64,000 nt of DNA, taken from assembly GCF_010183535.1 (NCBI RefSeq), contig NC_071332.1, positions 11,036,001 through 11,100,000 on the forward strand, written 5' to 3'. Below the pieces are notes generated by a model. The model was not told where the DNA came from. It saw nothing but the letters and a program-made list of their open reading frames with translations, and made no database searches. Positions 23,055 to 35,572 of this stretch are shown piece by piece; position 1 is the stretch's first letter, and every line of letters starts with the position of its first letter. The translations under genes were made by a program, and so were the position numbers. This DNA is from Caenorhabditis remanei (taxonomy: Eukaryota > Nematoda > Chromadorea > Rhabditida > Rhabditidae).

Positions 23055-24427
23055 CGTGTACCAAAAAAGTGAAAAAAAGAAAAAGTGAAAATAAATTAAA
23101 TTGTTTTTGTCTACTGGGCGAACATGTATTTTTGTTTAAAATTGTAACAAGATCAAAGGTCATTTTAGAAAATTGGTCAAGAAACACTATTGTTTTTGTT
23201 TATTTAATTGAAATGAGTGTTAGTAGTTCAGTTGTTCGTTGGAAAACTATCAACATGTACATTCAGCAATACGCAACAAAAATTCGGTTACTAAAAAGAA
23301 ATGGCAACTTTTATTTACTTAACTTTTTCAAATTATTAGTATTCAAATCAAATATCAAATCGTTTATCTTTCCCAATTTCACTGAGTTCGTCCGTCTGAA
23401 TTTATTGTAAGTGTTGTATGGAACTAGCAGTTGAATTGACCTGCTGAAAATTGAATAACTGCATTAATTGAGTTCCAACGAAGCAGAAAACCAAAAAAAA
23501 ACCAACGATAAGGATCAATCAAGAATCAGGAAGCCGTTTTGTTAAAGATTTCAGATGCCTAAAAACTGCAATACATGTATTTTAATTTTGTCAGTATTTG
23601 TCTTATAGTTAGTGTACGGTAGCCAAACCAAATTTAAAAAAAACTGACATATTATTGCTACTGATGCAATCAATATCCATACGGTTATAGTATTCACATA
23701 TTGAACTTCCGTTCATTTAGGTGGAAATATCTTTAGTTACACACTAAATCTTTGGAAGTTGGAAAAAAAAAATCTTTGGAAGAACCGGCCCTTTTGTGCC
23801 AGGCATTCAGAACACCAGATTTGTGACAAAACTGAACCGATGAAATTGAACTGCACTGTTTCAAAAAATGAAAGTTACTTAGTTTGTAAATTAGAATAAT
23901 ACGATTAGTAATGACAACTCAGGCCGGAGAACACAAGTGATTGTGAGTATAACGTTTTGATATGAGAAGTCGACGTCATAACAAAATATCTGATATGCAA
24001 CTTGAAAAGAAAAAGAGAAAGAAGATTATGACGCCTTCATACAGTAAGATTGACCGATCAAACATGGTTGGTGACCGGTCAAACTTGGCGGCAATTGATA
24101 GAATACTTTTCATATCATTGTTATTTCGTTGGTGTTAACAGTTTCAATTTTCCCGTCATTTTTCAAAATTTTCAATCTGTGTTTCCAATATTCCATGTCC
24201 TTTTTTTAACACTTCTGTGTAACTTTATTACGGAAATGTATGTTTTGGGCATTTGTGCGATCTTTATTCTTCCCTCCACAAAATAGTTTGATACTTTGAT
24301 CAAATCTAGACAAGTTCTGAGCAAATACACTGGATTAAATGTTACAACCTATGATTACTTTTGTTTTTCTCAACGCCAATTCTGCGCCCATGGCTAGTGA
24401 AGTCTGAATGATGTGTTATAACTCTCA
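23055..24427. other. intergenic region
   Basis: About 1.4 kb, AT-rich. Open stretches at 23036-23410 and 24050-24286 have no splice context or similarity I recognise. Confidence 0.45.
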
Positions 24428-25800
24428 ATGTACCCAGAGCACCCAGATTCTTACAGAGATACGTTACATTATATCACTATTATGGCAATTCCTGTTCACA
24501 TTTTCGGTACTTACTGTATTCTAGTAAAAACTCCGAAAACTATGGTATCAGTGAAATGGATTATGTTAAATTTTCATGTGTGTTGCATGGTTTTAGACTA
24601 TGGAATATCTGTACTGACAGTTCCTTACATGATTTTTCCCGCATTGGGCGGATTTCCCTTGGGAATTTTAACGGAATTCGGAATTCCTATAGAAATCCAG
24701 TCTTATTTCATCCTAACTTTGGTGCCTGGTATGAAAATTGAATTTTTGCACTATTAATTTTCCTTTTCCAGTTGTCTCCTCAGCAGTTATCACGATGTTT
24801 GAAAACCGATATTTTATAGTTTTTGCTCAAAATACGAAATGGCGTCACTACCGTTTTTTTGTATCTATCATTAACTATTCTGGTTCTGTCACTTGGTCCT
24901 TACCAGCGTTTTTCTTAGTGCCAGATCAAAAGATGGCTATTAAAATTGCTCTGGAGGTGAGTGGTTTTAGACAAACAAAGTGAATTATTTTAAGAAATGA
25001 ATTTGAAGTCACGAATTCAAATACGACGAAGTGTATGAAAATATGACAAATCTGAGTATGGTTTAGCCCTAGTTGCTAGATTCAAAAGCTAGTCAATTTT
25101 ATTCAAGTGAATATGATAAAGCAACTCGCCAATGATTCTTTTAAGGAATCTGCGAATAAGAGTATAGAAAAAGCTGGCCGAACATCAATTCTCAAAAGAA
25201 AAATAAAATAATTTATTGTTTTCTCATTCAGATGTTGGGCCCTATTCCTAGTTACATTCGTAATGGACCCATGTATGTACTATCTCTTGAAATCAAATAT
25301 GTCACTCTCCCTTGCTTCTTAATGGCTTCTCTCATTGCCGTCCAAGCCGTTATGTTTGTTACTCTAATGACAAGAGAGCTGAAAAAGCTGAAGAAGACGG
25401 CTAGATTTTCCGAAAATACGCTGAAAATGCAACGAAATTTTTTACATGCTATTTATATTCAAGTGGGTGTTTTACCATTCATTTTCAGAACCCTAATTGT
25501 GAGAAAAAGTTTCAGGTCACCGTGTACATGGCTAGTATTCAAGTACCAATTGCTTATTTCGTTGTTTCTATTTTATTCAAATTTTATTGTCAGAGTGCAA
25601 ATAATATCGGAATTATCATTTTCTCATTCAATGGGCTCTCCTCTACAATTGTTATGATCTGGATACATAAGCCTTATAGAGATTTCTGTTACAAATTTCT
25701 TAGAATTGAAAAGTGGAGAAAGAAGACTTCACAAGTAATTTCTCAAGGAGCTATATCATCTATCGCTCCAAATTCCGTCAGAAATGTAGTGGTAGCTTAG
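24428..25800 (+). CDS. serpentine receptor class H (srh) chemoreceptor
   Basis: Nematode 7TM GPCR of the Str superfamily, presumed chemosensory. Exons 24428-24728, 24772-24956, 25232-25462 and 25516-25800 give 333 residues, the usual srh length. Typical srh landmarks are PVHIFGTYCIL with KTPKTM, SVKWIMLNFHV after TM1, MFENRY in the TM3-loop region, PDQKMA before the long extracellular loop, and IHKPYRDFCY in the C-terminal tail. Its stop lies 66 bp from the convergent Na+/H+ exchanger. The frame is intact throughout. The ortholog cannot be assigned in a family of hundreds. Confidence 0.9.
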
Positions 25801-25866
25801 AAAATGTTATTATTAATCAAGCAAATGTTTTAAATGCCAAAATTATTATCGTCTACGAGATGCCAA

Positions 25867-28800
25867 TTACACATGTCTCAACTCGTACATTGAATGTTTT
25901 TGTTTTGATGTATTCCTAACATTCCCACGAAGATCTCCAGTGGAAAGTCTGCGTCCTCCTCGATGAAATAATGAACTCGAGGCTAACTGATCAGAACTTC
26001 CATTCATTGAACGTAGATTAGCATGGGATCCCTGGAACATGGGTGTTGTCCGCAAGTTGTCAAATAACTATAATTGAATGAACTTACAAGTTGTGCCATG
26101 TAATCATCCTGAATATCATCTTCACTCGATCTATCAATTCGATCCGCTTGTTTCTTCAGTTCTCCAAGTTTCTTATCAAGTAAATCGCTAAACAACATAT
26201 ATAGTTGATCGATATTTTCTCCGGAGTCCATGACCTGAAACATAATATTTTTTCATCTCCTTTCAATACTTCTTTGGCTCACCCTAGCCAACTGCATATC
26301 TTTTGGAGTGACTGTCTGCTGTTCCGGTGCCACTTGACTCATACTCTTCACTTTCTCAATCCTTTTATTTTGTAAGGTGTTCTTCGCTTTTGTCAATTTT
26401 ATCGCATCTTCCAAAGTGATCTTTTCATAAGCTCTGACAATAGATGTAGCATCAAAGCTTTGTCGTGTTTCATGCCTCATTAGAACAGGTTTTATAACTT
26501 TTGCGTTGAAACGTTCAAAACTGAAAATTGTTGTCATTGAATTTGAATCTTCAATATGTACACTCACTTTTCAATAAAACTGTAATGACCTCTCTGTCCT
26601 GCAATGTCCTCGACACCTGACATCATATAATCCAAATATTTGTTATAGACACTTTCAATCATTGTTGCTTCTCTGTGCTCTTTCCTTTTAATTTTCAAAA
26701 AATTGACAAGCGGTCTGATTGTTATTCCCTGGAGGAACACTGTGAAGTAAATAACAGCAATTGTAGTTGTAATAAACATTGGTTTAGCAGCAATCGAAGC
26801 AGGTATTGAGACAGCCAAACCATAGGCAATCGCTCCTCGGAGACCACCGTAAGACAGAATAAATTGATCAACCAGTTCGAATTTCTTGGCTCGGAACTTG
26901 TTCAATACGTAACATTGAACGACCACTCCGATAGCTCTGTAGATCAAACAGAAGAACAATGTGGCTCCAATAAAAATGAGATCCACGTGATGTTCTGAGG
27001 AAATTGTAGAGATACCTAGGAACATGAAAATGACAGTTTCGGAGCATTGGGAGAGCATTTTGGTGAAGTATTTAACTGAATTAGTGGCAGCTTCTGTGAT
27101 ATTTCCTTTAATGTATTGTTTCATCAACATTCCACAAACCGCAATTCTGAAAAGACTTTATGTTTCGCTTCAACAATTTAGTGGATTGAACATACGCAAT
27201 AATTGAAGATAGTGAAACCATTTCAGCAGTCAGATATGCCATATAAGGAAGAAGAAAAATGAAAACTGGAGCCAGAATTCTGATTTCTTGTGTGTACCTG
27301 AACATTTATTCATTAATTAATTGGTGCGCAGTCGTTCCAAATTTTTCAGTTATCCTCACTCACTTCGTTGTTAAACTCGTTACAATTGCAAAAATAATTC
27401 CTATTGCAGCACCACCCATAGCTACAACAAAGAAAGAAAGACCGCCAGTCGCATAATCCCATGGAGACAGATTCTCGGACCCGATCAATGCGAAACTCTT
27501 GAACATTTGATACAGAACCTGAACGAAAAAAGATTCTTTCAGCAATCAAAGCAATGCCTACCACGGTGACTCCATCATTGAAAAGAGCTTCTCCAAACAC
27601 GTTTATAAAAAGGAACTCGTTAACATGAATTTCTTCAAAAACTGCAATAACTGCAACTGGATCAACAGCTGAGATGAGTGCAGAAAACACCAAAATTTCA
27701 AAAGTGGTGAACGTCATGGTAAACAAATCGTATTGAGCCATGATTAGAAGTGATCCACCAATAGCAAATGTATTCCAGAGAGTACCGATAACGGAGAAGA
27801 CTAGGACTGAGTCAAAATTCTTGAATAAAGCTCGGTTTGGCATGAAGTAACCTGCAACGGGTTAAGGGAAAAGATGGTTGGAGACAATTCAATTTCGACT
27901 CGCCTGCATCGAAAATGATTGGAGGGAGAAGATACAAAAAGAAAGCGTGGGAATCGAGTTTTGCTCCGGATAGACTGGTTTGATGAAGGATGTATCCGAG
28001 TCCCAATCCGACGATAATAAGCAGTGAAGAGTCAGGAAGCCATTTAGAAAGTGGTTTCATCAAGTTGAATACTGAAATAATTGAGAGTAAAAATATGCAG
28101 TTATGATATGCGAGAAAATGGAAAGTCTCAGACATTCACTGTCAAATCTTTCTAACAAAAAACTCACAAATCTTGGCCAATGAAGCAACGAGAAGCCATG
28201 TTGTAATGACGTAAACTTGATGGACATCTTCCCAATTCCAGTTGAATAACTGCAAATAATTCGTCTTCAATTATGAAATAGTAGTAAGTTTTAAAAAATT
28301 AAACCTCCGCCAATCCATAATCGCGAGCTTCCATTCGCTACAAATATATTATCCACCCCATATTGTTCCCAACCCCCATTATTCCTCGAAGAAGGGTGGC
28401 CCCAGTCTTTGATTGTTTGACGTTCGAAACGGGGTAGGAAAAGCTATTCTGATGACGTGATTAAGAACAATCTAGCAATAAATGTCTTTCGGATGAATAT
28501 GACATCACCGATTTGGGTTCAAACTGTTAAAAAGATTTGTGGAAAATCCGGATTCTGCTATCGTTCTATTATCGAAAGAAAGACAAAAGCAACCGCTAGA
28601 ACGGGAAAATGTTGATTTCTGAACATATAATTGTTTGTGATCTAGAAAGCTATATAAATTTCTGATATAAAGCAATAGAAATCCCGGATATAAATTTGAG
28701 AAGCAATCTCTGTTAAAATATACCAGTGAGAACGGTTTAAAATCTAAAGTTTTATTGAGAATGTTTGATTTCCTGTTCACGCTCAACATTTGTTAGTTTT

Positions 28801-28899
28801 CGAAAAACATACCCTGAAACTCTTAATCACCCCTTCTTCTTCCACCTTGTCTGCTGTTGCATAACATATCAGAAGAAAAACGAAAAGTTTGGATGACAT
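25867..28899 (-). CDS. Na+/H+ exchanger (NHX/NHE family)
   Basis: Electroneutral sodium-proton antiporter of plasma or organelle membranes. Eleven exons in order: 28813-28899, 28305-28337, 28168-28249, 27904-28071, 27562-27851, 27364-27518, 27196-27297, 26568-27146, 26283-26520, 26088-26234 and 25867-26031, giving 681 residues. A signal peptide (MSSKLFVFLLICYATA) begins the chain. About 12 membrane segments follow, with NHE signatures LLPPIIFDAGYFM, SAVDPVAVIAVFEE, VFGEALFNDGV and SYGGLRGAIAYGLA. The cytoplasmic tail is about 190 residues with basic and Ser-rich stretches. The junction after FDAG uses a GC donor (CAG|GCGAGT). The member of the C. elegans nhx set is not identified. Confidence 0.93.
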
Positions 28900-29652
28900 C
28901 TGAAAATAAATACGGAGTGTGTATTGAAGTTTCGGTGGAACCAAAAGAGAAGATTAGATCATTGCAATCAGTAGTAATGTTAGTACTTGGTTCTCATAGT
29001 TTTGATTCCTTTTCTGTTCGGAAATACTCGTTAATTTCAATTTTCTAACTAAAGAGCGTCAATCTTTTGAATTAACAAAAAATGGCGAATTTCGTTAATA
29101 TCGAATCTTTGGCCATACGAGAGAAGGATCATTTTCAGAAAGTAAAAAAAGAAAAAGCAATAAAATGTAAGACAGTAAAAACAACACTGTTCACTTTTCT
29201 CTTTTCGTCTGCGTTTCGAAATTGTACAAAAAAGAAAAGAAATTGATATCTTCTTTGTATCACAAGGTCATCAGAAGGGAATCAACAGTTGAAAATAATG
29301 TGATTCAGAGAAAACAAAAGTTTCAAAGCAACACAACTAAGTATGATTTGATAAATTACTATTCATCATAATCGAGGATTATCCATTAGTAGTTCAAGTT
29401 GCAATCTCGGGAAAAATTGGGTGTAGTTCATCAAATAGATAATCGATCAAATCCAGTTCTCCGCTTCGATTTCTTCCAGTGTCAATGATAAACAACGCTT
29501 GATGATAAGTGACGTTTTCAATTCTTTACAATGCCCAAAATATTGATTTTTAAATTTTTAGAAAATCCAGTCCTGCTTCGAACTATTCGTCTATTGTTAC
29601 ACAAACAGAAGTTTTTTCAATAGCAGTAAGTCCAAATACATAGGTGAAAAAG
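28900..29652. other. intergenic region
   Basis: AT-rich sequence between the nhx 5' end and the srh-like gene's 3' end. It presumably holds the nhx promoter. No specific motif is claimed. Confidence 0.45.
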
Positions 29653-30796
29653 TCAAGCTTCGATATTTGAATTTGCTTGAATAATTGACTTTCTTGACAC
29701 GAACATAACTTTTTTAGAGTTTTCTCCCGGTTGAACTATTTTTTTACCGAACAAACTCCAGGCAGCAGCACGATACGGTGTATGGATATAAATCATGACC
29801 AGTGTGGAAATCAATCCATGCATTGAAATTGCAATGATTGCAAAATTGGAAAAAGTCTGATTATAGATATTTCCAATCATAGAAATACCAGCATAAAGAA
29901 AAGGAACCAAAAATGTAACCAATGGAACTGACATTTGAATGAGTAGAGCAGTGAAGAACTTTTTCTGCATTTCAAACGTTTTCTGGGACATCCTTCCATT
30001 TTTTAGTTGAAGATGAACATTCCACACAAGAGAAATATTGAAAACGGTTATTTCGTTGGCTATGAACAATACGAAAATGTTCACGATGAGAGCGTGGTAA
30101 ACAAATGAGTCCGCAATTACGAATACAGGAGTTTCATATAAATATTGAGGTAGACATGGCAGTTGCTGGTGATTTTTGAGTCTGTTAATACTATAAATAT
30201 AATGATGAGAACTTACTTTGAAGAGAACTTTCCTCGCAAGTGTTTGCTCTGGAACCCACAAAATGAACGGGATGCAAATTAGAAAAACAATCAGATAATG
30301 GCCTCCTAACCATAGTTGTCGCAATGGAGTCCAATGTTTCTTCCATTTGAACACACAAATAGTATGAAAACGGTTTTCAAATACGGAACACATTGAAATA
30401 ATAACGCCTGAAAACGATTACTATTTTCAAGTTGATTTTGAAAACAGCTGTTATGAATTAGTGCTTACAGCCTAAAGTTATGACAATAGAAATGACTTGA
30501 AACAGAGTTGAGACATGAAGTATTTCAAAAAATCCTAGAGAACACAGTGCAAACTCCGGAAATAAGAAGAATGGGATGACCATCACTCCGAAAGTATAAT
30601 CAAATAACACGATCCAAACATGTAGTACGACGAGAGGGCATTTAGCAGAACTCATTTGTGTGGGAGTTTTGAACAATAGACAATATATTCCTAAGCAGTG
30701 TATTGGAACAGATATTGTACTTGTGAAGTGTAAAGATAAGGATAAAAAATCGAACGTATCGAAATAAGAAATATCGGGTGTGCAAGTTGAGTTCAT
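29653..30796 (-). CDS. srh-like serpentine receptor
   Basis: 7TM chemoreceptor-type GPCR. Exons in order: 30469-30796, 30217-30407 and 29653-30165, or 343 residues. Landmarks are PIHCLGIYCLLFKTP, SAKCPLVVLHVW, VFENRFHTICVF, VPEQTLARKVLF, LPCLPQYLYE and IHTPYRAAAWSLF. The third exon contains what is split by an intron in the srh gene at 24428, just after the IQM/IQV region. Intact frame. Divergence from the other srh copies suggests an older duplicate. Confidence 0.88.
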
Positions 30797-31171
30797 TTAT
30801 GATTTTCTTGAGAAAAGAAAGTGAGACTTGCAATCCCTCATGAAAAACATCTGCGCACTAATTTCTGACCTGAACATCTGTATGGCCTTTGAACAATGGT
30901 TTTCTTTTTACTCTCATAAACTTAAGACGAAACATAAATCTTTTTGCACAATGTATGGTGAGATCGAATAATAACACCTGTTGTTGTGTCTGTTTGATGG
31001 TGATAGCCTTCTGTTTGAAACGTAAAGGAGGTGTTTTTCTATTACAAGGATATTATTTAATAAAGAAGATTATCTAGCACAGTCTTAAGGGTATCTGGAT
31101 TCGAAAAATTTGAATTTTGATTGATTTAAATATTTATTCACATATGTACAAATTCAAAACAAATACACAGA
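30797..31171. other. intergenic region
   Basis: AT-rich gap between the srh-like gene start and the ferritin 3' end. No feature recognised. Confidence 0.45.
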
Positions 31172-31891
31172 TTAATCCGAGAACTCTTCCTTATCGAAGA
31201 GATATTCTCCAAGCCCTGGACCAGCTCTCTTGATATTGGCGATATAGCGAGCAAACTCGTTGATGGAATGTACCTGAACTTGTTAAAATGATCATTCTGT
31301 CATATCTATAATTAAATTTGAGTTCACCTGCTCTTCCAAATATTTCTCCTGAATATAATTGGTCAAATGAGCATCATTGCGTTGCTCGGCGATTCCGTGA
31401 AGTTTCAATAGAGATGAATTATTCATCTTCTCTAATGCCAGTGCAGCCTCAAAAGCTTCCAGAACGGTTCCCCACTCATCTTTTTCTGGTTTCTGAATGT
31501 TCTGAAGAACAACACGTCCACCACGAACAGCTTGGATTCTCATCAACTCTGTGGCGTGTCCACGTTCCTCTTCTGATTGTTTGGCGAAGAACTTTGCAAT
31601 ATGTGGGAGTGCAACGTCATCTCTGTCGAAGTGAGCAGACATCGAGAGGTAGACATACGAGGCATAGAGCTCAACGTTAATCTGGAAACAGAAAAGGGGT
31701 TGACGGGAACATTGATTCTAAAATTTGTGGGGTCATTTCAGATATGTTACATGTCTTTGTTGACATCATTGTCAACTTTCTAATACATTTGTTCTCTTTT
31801 CTAATTTCCCAAAACTTCCAACATAACAACTAACCTGTTTATTGACGGCAGCCTCCACTTCATCGTGATAGTTTTGACGAGCAAGAGACAT
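31172..31891 (-). CDS. ftn-1: ferritin heavy-chain-like subunit
   Basis: Ferritin forms a 24-mer cage that oxidises and stores iron. Exons in order 31835-31891, 31328-31681 and 31172-31273 give 170 residues, the length of C. elegans FTN-1. Start [19 protein letters not shown] is followed by the four-helix bundle. Ferroxidase ligands are in [10 protein letters not shown] and [11 protein letters not shown]. The C-terminus reads [16 protein letters not shown]. No iron-responsive element was searched for in RNA; nematode control is transcriptional. The upstream cluster at 32389-32450 (GATA plus TACGTG) supports ftn-1 rather than ftn-2, and ftn-1 is the intestinal iron-induced gene. The protein call is sure; the symbol is less so. 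Confidence 0.93.
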
Positions 31892-32542
31892 GATTCGATG
31901 ATCTTGTGATGATTCCTTTTTTGGACGAGATAATAACTGTTTATGTCTGATGGACCGTCTCCTTTTAAACAGGGTAAGACTATTTGGGGCGGAGTTTGGG
32001 TGGAAAAAGGACACTGATCATGATCACTGATAAAACCTACTGATTATGAGTTTGTGTACTTAATTCCTGTGTCAACGAAACATAACTAAAAGGTGGATGG
32101 AAGAAAGGGGCATGGCATTGATCATTCTGCATGAATTGTGTTTTCAAGTGGCGTTTCCCTGAACTCCCGAAATCGAATCGGTATCAGATTGAATTGTCTT
32201 CTCGGTAGTCAAAAGAAGATGAGTATCCTACGCTGCTCGAGAAAAATCTTTCATATTTTCTCCCATCGATTCAAATCCATCAGGTCAATGTACCATTATT
32301 AAGACGTTGATGTATGGTTGTCTCCAGATCACATGAGCTCTTTCCGTGTCCAAACCGGTAAACAATGACAATAATATACATTTGTATGTACGTGCACAGC
32401 CGATTTGCTGATAACGAGTGGTACGTGCCCGTCTTATCAGGAGCTACGTGAGTTGTTGATGATTAGAAATGACGGTTAGCAGAAAGTGTTACAGCAAAAA
32501 TGGCGCAATAACATTTCTTTTGCAATGAAAAATGTGAATAAT
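31892..32542. other. ferritin upstream region
   Basis: About 650 bp between the ferritin ATG and the srx 3' end. It contains the iron-dependent-type cluster listed separately. Further GATA-like motifs (TGATCACTGATAA near 32010-32030) are present nearby. Confidence 0.5.
32389..32450 (-). promoter_or_regulatory. iron-dependent enhancer (IDE)-like GATA/HRE cluster
   Basis: Three TACGTG hypoxia-response cores lie at 32389-32394, 32422-32427 and 32445-32450. GATA sites lie at 32409-32414 (TGATAA) and 32433-32439 (CTTATCA). In C. elegans the ftn-1 enhancer combines HIF-1 sites with intestinal GATA (ELT-2) sites, so iron shortage represses it through HIF-1. The cluster is about 500 bp upstream of the ferritin ATG. 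Confidence 0.7.
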
Positions 32543-33764
32543 TCAAATGGAGCTGCCCGATCGAAATGCCTCAATAGCATTACTTTTCCTTCGAACTCCA
32601 TTATATGTCAAGAATCGTCTCAAGATCTCAGGTTGAACATCTCTGTGAAAATAGAACATCACAAATCTGAAAACAAGAACGAAAATGAAAGTAGAAACTA
32701 GTTATAAAGAACCATACCCATCTAGAGAATAGATCAAAACAAATGATACTGACAAAAATATAAATTGAAACCAAGTCTCTTCACGAAGGTTGTAGATATA
32801 ACGGCAGTTGATGAGATCAATGACGTGTAGACAGTCTTGGAAAACGTTCTAAAACCGAATGAATCAGATGGTCTTGAGTTAAACCGGAGCTCAATTTCTG
32901 AGTATCTGGAATCTTTTTCAAAACCAAATAGATACCTGTAAAAACATTCGAACCCATTTTCTCCTTCTTCTTCTCTCATCTGATTTCGTAATCCCACTCA
33001 CTTTTCCAAAAATTAATTTGATTGCCGATGATAAATTCAGAGAATTGGAAATCACAGTTGGTGTAACTATACAAAAGAATATGATAGCTGATTGACCTTC
33101 TGCACAGTTGATGAACTCGGATCGCCAGACAAGCATCTCTGGATCAAATATGTATCCACATGCTTCTGAAACGAAGAGTTGAGTAATCAAATCAAAGGGA
33201 TAAACAACCTTCAAATCCAAGAATCGAGCATGTGATTGCTATTGTGAAACCAACAGAAATTGCGAGATACGTAATTGGATAATTGACGAATTTCATTCTC
33301 CAAAAGGGAATATATAACAGAAAAAATCGATTAGCAGCCATGAATGATTGTATTATTGGTGCTGAAAGTGGATTTAAAATAAAACAAAAATCTAGATTCG
33401 CCTGATTCAAGGATATTTGAAATAAGAACTCACCCAAAACATATGCTCCTGATCCTGTAATTTGTCCCATAATAAGATTTATACTCCTTGGAACATTTTT
33501 CAATTGAATTTCGAGTAATGTTAACGGTCCTCCCCAAAACAAAAAACTGGAACAAATCACAATGTTTGGAATTGTTTTCACAATACATAGTTTATAAAAA
33601 CCACTGAATTTTCCAGGTTTACTGAGAAATTTGAACAAACAGTATAAATTGACAACTATTCCGAACGTGCTGATCTAAAAAAAAATAACCGTCGGATAAT
33701 CAGTGAAAAGGTATGATTTCGAACTCACGAATATCAATGTGAATGATCCAATATAGAACAACAT
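32543..33764 (-). CDS. serpentine receptor class X (srx)-like
   Basis: 7TM chemoreceptor-type GPCR. Exons in order 33729-33764, 33434-33674, 33209-33361, 32936-33165, 32718-32848 and 32543-32666, 304 residues with phases consistent. Srx landmarks are STFGIVVNLYCLFKFLSKP then FYKLCIVKTIPN, a FLFWGGPL segment, AANRFFLLYIPFW, FDPEMLVWRSEFINC, the basic KSDERRRRRKWVRMFLQ loop, and FQDCLHVIDLINCRYIY near TM6. The tail is RDVQPEILRRFL. The first coding exon is only 36 nt. The 3' end lies about 650 bp from the ferritin start. Confidence 0.85.
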
Positions 33765-34138
33765 AGTCTTCGTGCGGAACTTCAGAATTCGTGATAAAAC
33801 TAAATGGTCTCTTTTTGGATTTGTTGCTCAAACTTTCTATGGAATTGCGATTTGGCGTGTGATTATTTTCTTAATTATAGACTCTAACCGAAAAATCATA
33901 AGTTTGCATCGATGCACCATAATTGTTATTCAGTCCATCTGAACAAGTATACATATAATATGAGTAAAGTGCAGCATCAGATTTCAGAGTTCTTAGTAAA
34001 CAGGAAAAGAATATAAAATATATGAGAAAATAAGAATAGCAGCAGTTTCTACATGTTGTCCTTCTCCTAATCACCTAGCTGACAAATCGAGAAAGTGAAA
34101 TATGAAGGTTGCACCTGCAAAAGTCTGAAGTACAATCA
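33765..34138. other. intergenic region
   Basis: AT-rich upstream flank of the srx-like gene up to the tRNA inverted duplication. No feature recognised. Confidence 0.45.
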
Positions 34139-34535
34139 AGTAGTATTGTCGAATAGTGAGATATGATTCGGCATTGTTCGCGGGAATTTCACACCGGAAA
34201 TGTTTACTTCAAATGTTTTATTCAACCTCAAATCTTCTGTAGAACGTTCCGATAAGTACGGACAAGTTTCCGTTTCATCTTTGCAGTACAAACAACAAAA
34301 AAAGAAACTGAAGAGAGTGGGATTCGAACCCACGCCCCCGAAGGGACTGGTGCCTTAAACCAGCGCCTTGGACCGCTCGGCCATCTCTCCGCGATCGACA
34401 GACGTCTCAAGTGACACTTATCAAAATGATGTGGGGTTAGCACCTGGTAATTCATAGATCTAGATAAGAAGTAGTTCAGAAATGAATGAAAGTGATGGAC
34501 ATCTGAACGAACACCCTTACAGTTAGTCAATATTC
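34139..34535. repeat. left arm of tRNA-bearing inverted duplication
   Basis: About 397 bp, near-identical in reverse complement to 36227-36365 plus 37397-37644. It contains tRNA-Leu and both flanks. Similarity decays over the last ~20 bp at the 34139 end. Confidence 0.9.
34309..34390 (-). tRNA. tRNA-Leu (AAG), copy 1
   Basis: 82-nt gene ending with discriminator A, no intron. The acceptor stem GGAGAGA pairs with TCTCTTC (one G-T). D-arm, an anticodon stem CTGGT/ACCAG enclosing loop TTAAGGC (anticodon AAG at 34356-34354), a long class II variable arm (TCCCTTCGGGGGCG) and a T-loop GGTTCGAATCC are all present. A run of seven T (A on the plus strand, 34297-34303) downstream serves as pol III terminator. 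Confidence 0.95.
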
Positions 34536-34681
34536 TTTTTTTTCACGTGACCTTTACCCTTGTTTCTTCATTCTTCTGTTTTGCCACGTAGTTTCCACAG
34601 AAATGTTGGATTCGCGTCACACCATTTTCTGCCACCCGAAAAAATCTCTGAACAGATCAGTTAGTTGTTTCTCATTAAAGA

Positions 34682-35406
34682 ATGAACACGATGAAGCAGG
34701 TAAGTTTGGTACATATGCATTGAAAATAGTCCAATTCTCAGTTTCTGCTCTTCGCTCTCTTGATTCCAACCTCATTTTCATTCCCTTTTATCGCGGAAGG
34801 GGCATTTCATGTCTCTGGAAGTTTGAGTTGCCACGGAAGACCGTATTCGAAAATGCCAGTTTACATTTATGAGAAGAACTTTTGTAAGTTTAATGAATTG
34901 CTCTAGAACTTTACTACTTGTTTTCAGTATTCGAAGATAAATTACTAAAATCTGCAAAAACCAATGATGATGGATCATTCTATATTCAAAGCTCTGGAGA
35001 AGATTTGGTTCGTTTTTATGAGTTCCTTCTCTATTTCAAATTTAATTTGCAGTTATCATTCAACCCATACGTATACGTGCCAAACTACTGTGGTGCCGTC
35101 CGCTCTCCTGATGGAATCTGTACTGTAAAAGCAATGATGGTCAGAATTCCGGAGGAAAACATCAGTCCAACACATATACCGATTATAGTGAGTTTGATGG
35201 GTTTAATTTCTTGTTTGGAGGTAACGAAGTGCGAGAGTATAGCAATTTCTAACTCTCAGACACGTTAAGATTAATACAAAGAAAGTTTTCAGTCATATCG
35301 AATCGGAGATATTGAATTGTCCGACAAAGTTCCTTACGAAGAAATGGGATTTGGATCGATATTGGGAGGAGTTCTGTTGAAGAATGAGCATTGTATGCGG
35401 GATTAA
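34682..35406 (+). CDS. transthyretin-like (TTR) secreted protein A
   Basis: Nematode transthyretin-like family, secreted proteins of mostly unknown ligand. Exons 34682-34699, 34742-34883, 34928-35007, 35053-35187 and 35293-35406 encode 162 residues. A signal peptide (FLLFALLIPTSFS) is split by the first intron. The beta-sandwich shows FHVSGSLSCHGRPYSKMPVYIYEK, then TNDDGSFYIQSSG and PYVYVPNYCG. The 45-bp fourth intron is in frame and could be mistaken for coding. Exon sizes 80, 135 and 114 match those of the paralog at 37783-38495, so the two share ancestry. The single LSCHG Cys and the VPNYC Cys are typical. Confidence 0.87.
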
Positions 35407-35572
35407 TTCTCACGGAATAGAGTGGAGCTATAGAAACTGTGATTATGACAAGTCAGAATAAATCATATTTATTTTTGAAGTTAACATTTATTTTTCGAAG
35501 CATTTTTTTTCAAAGGAGAAGGAAGTCAAACAAAAAGCTTTATGAGAACTTGAATTGAAAAATACTTATTAT

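Noticed and set aside
23200..23410. Possible extra exon upstream of the broken DUF19 gene
   Set aside because: It is on the other strand and has no DUF19 cysteine pattern.
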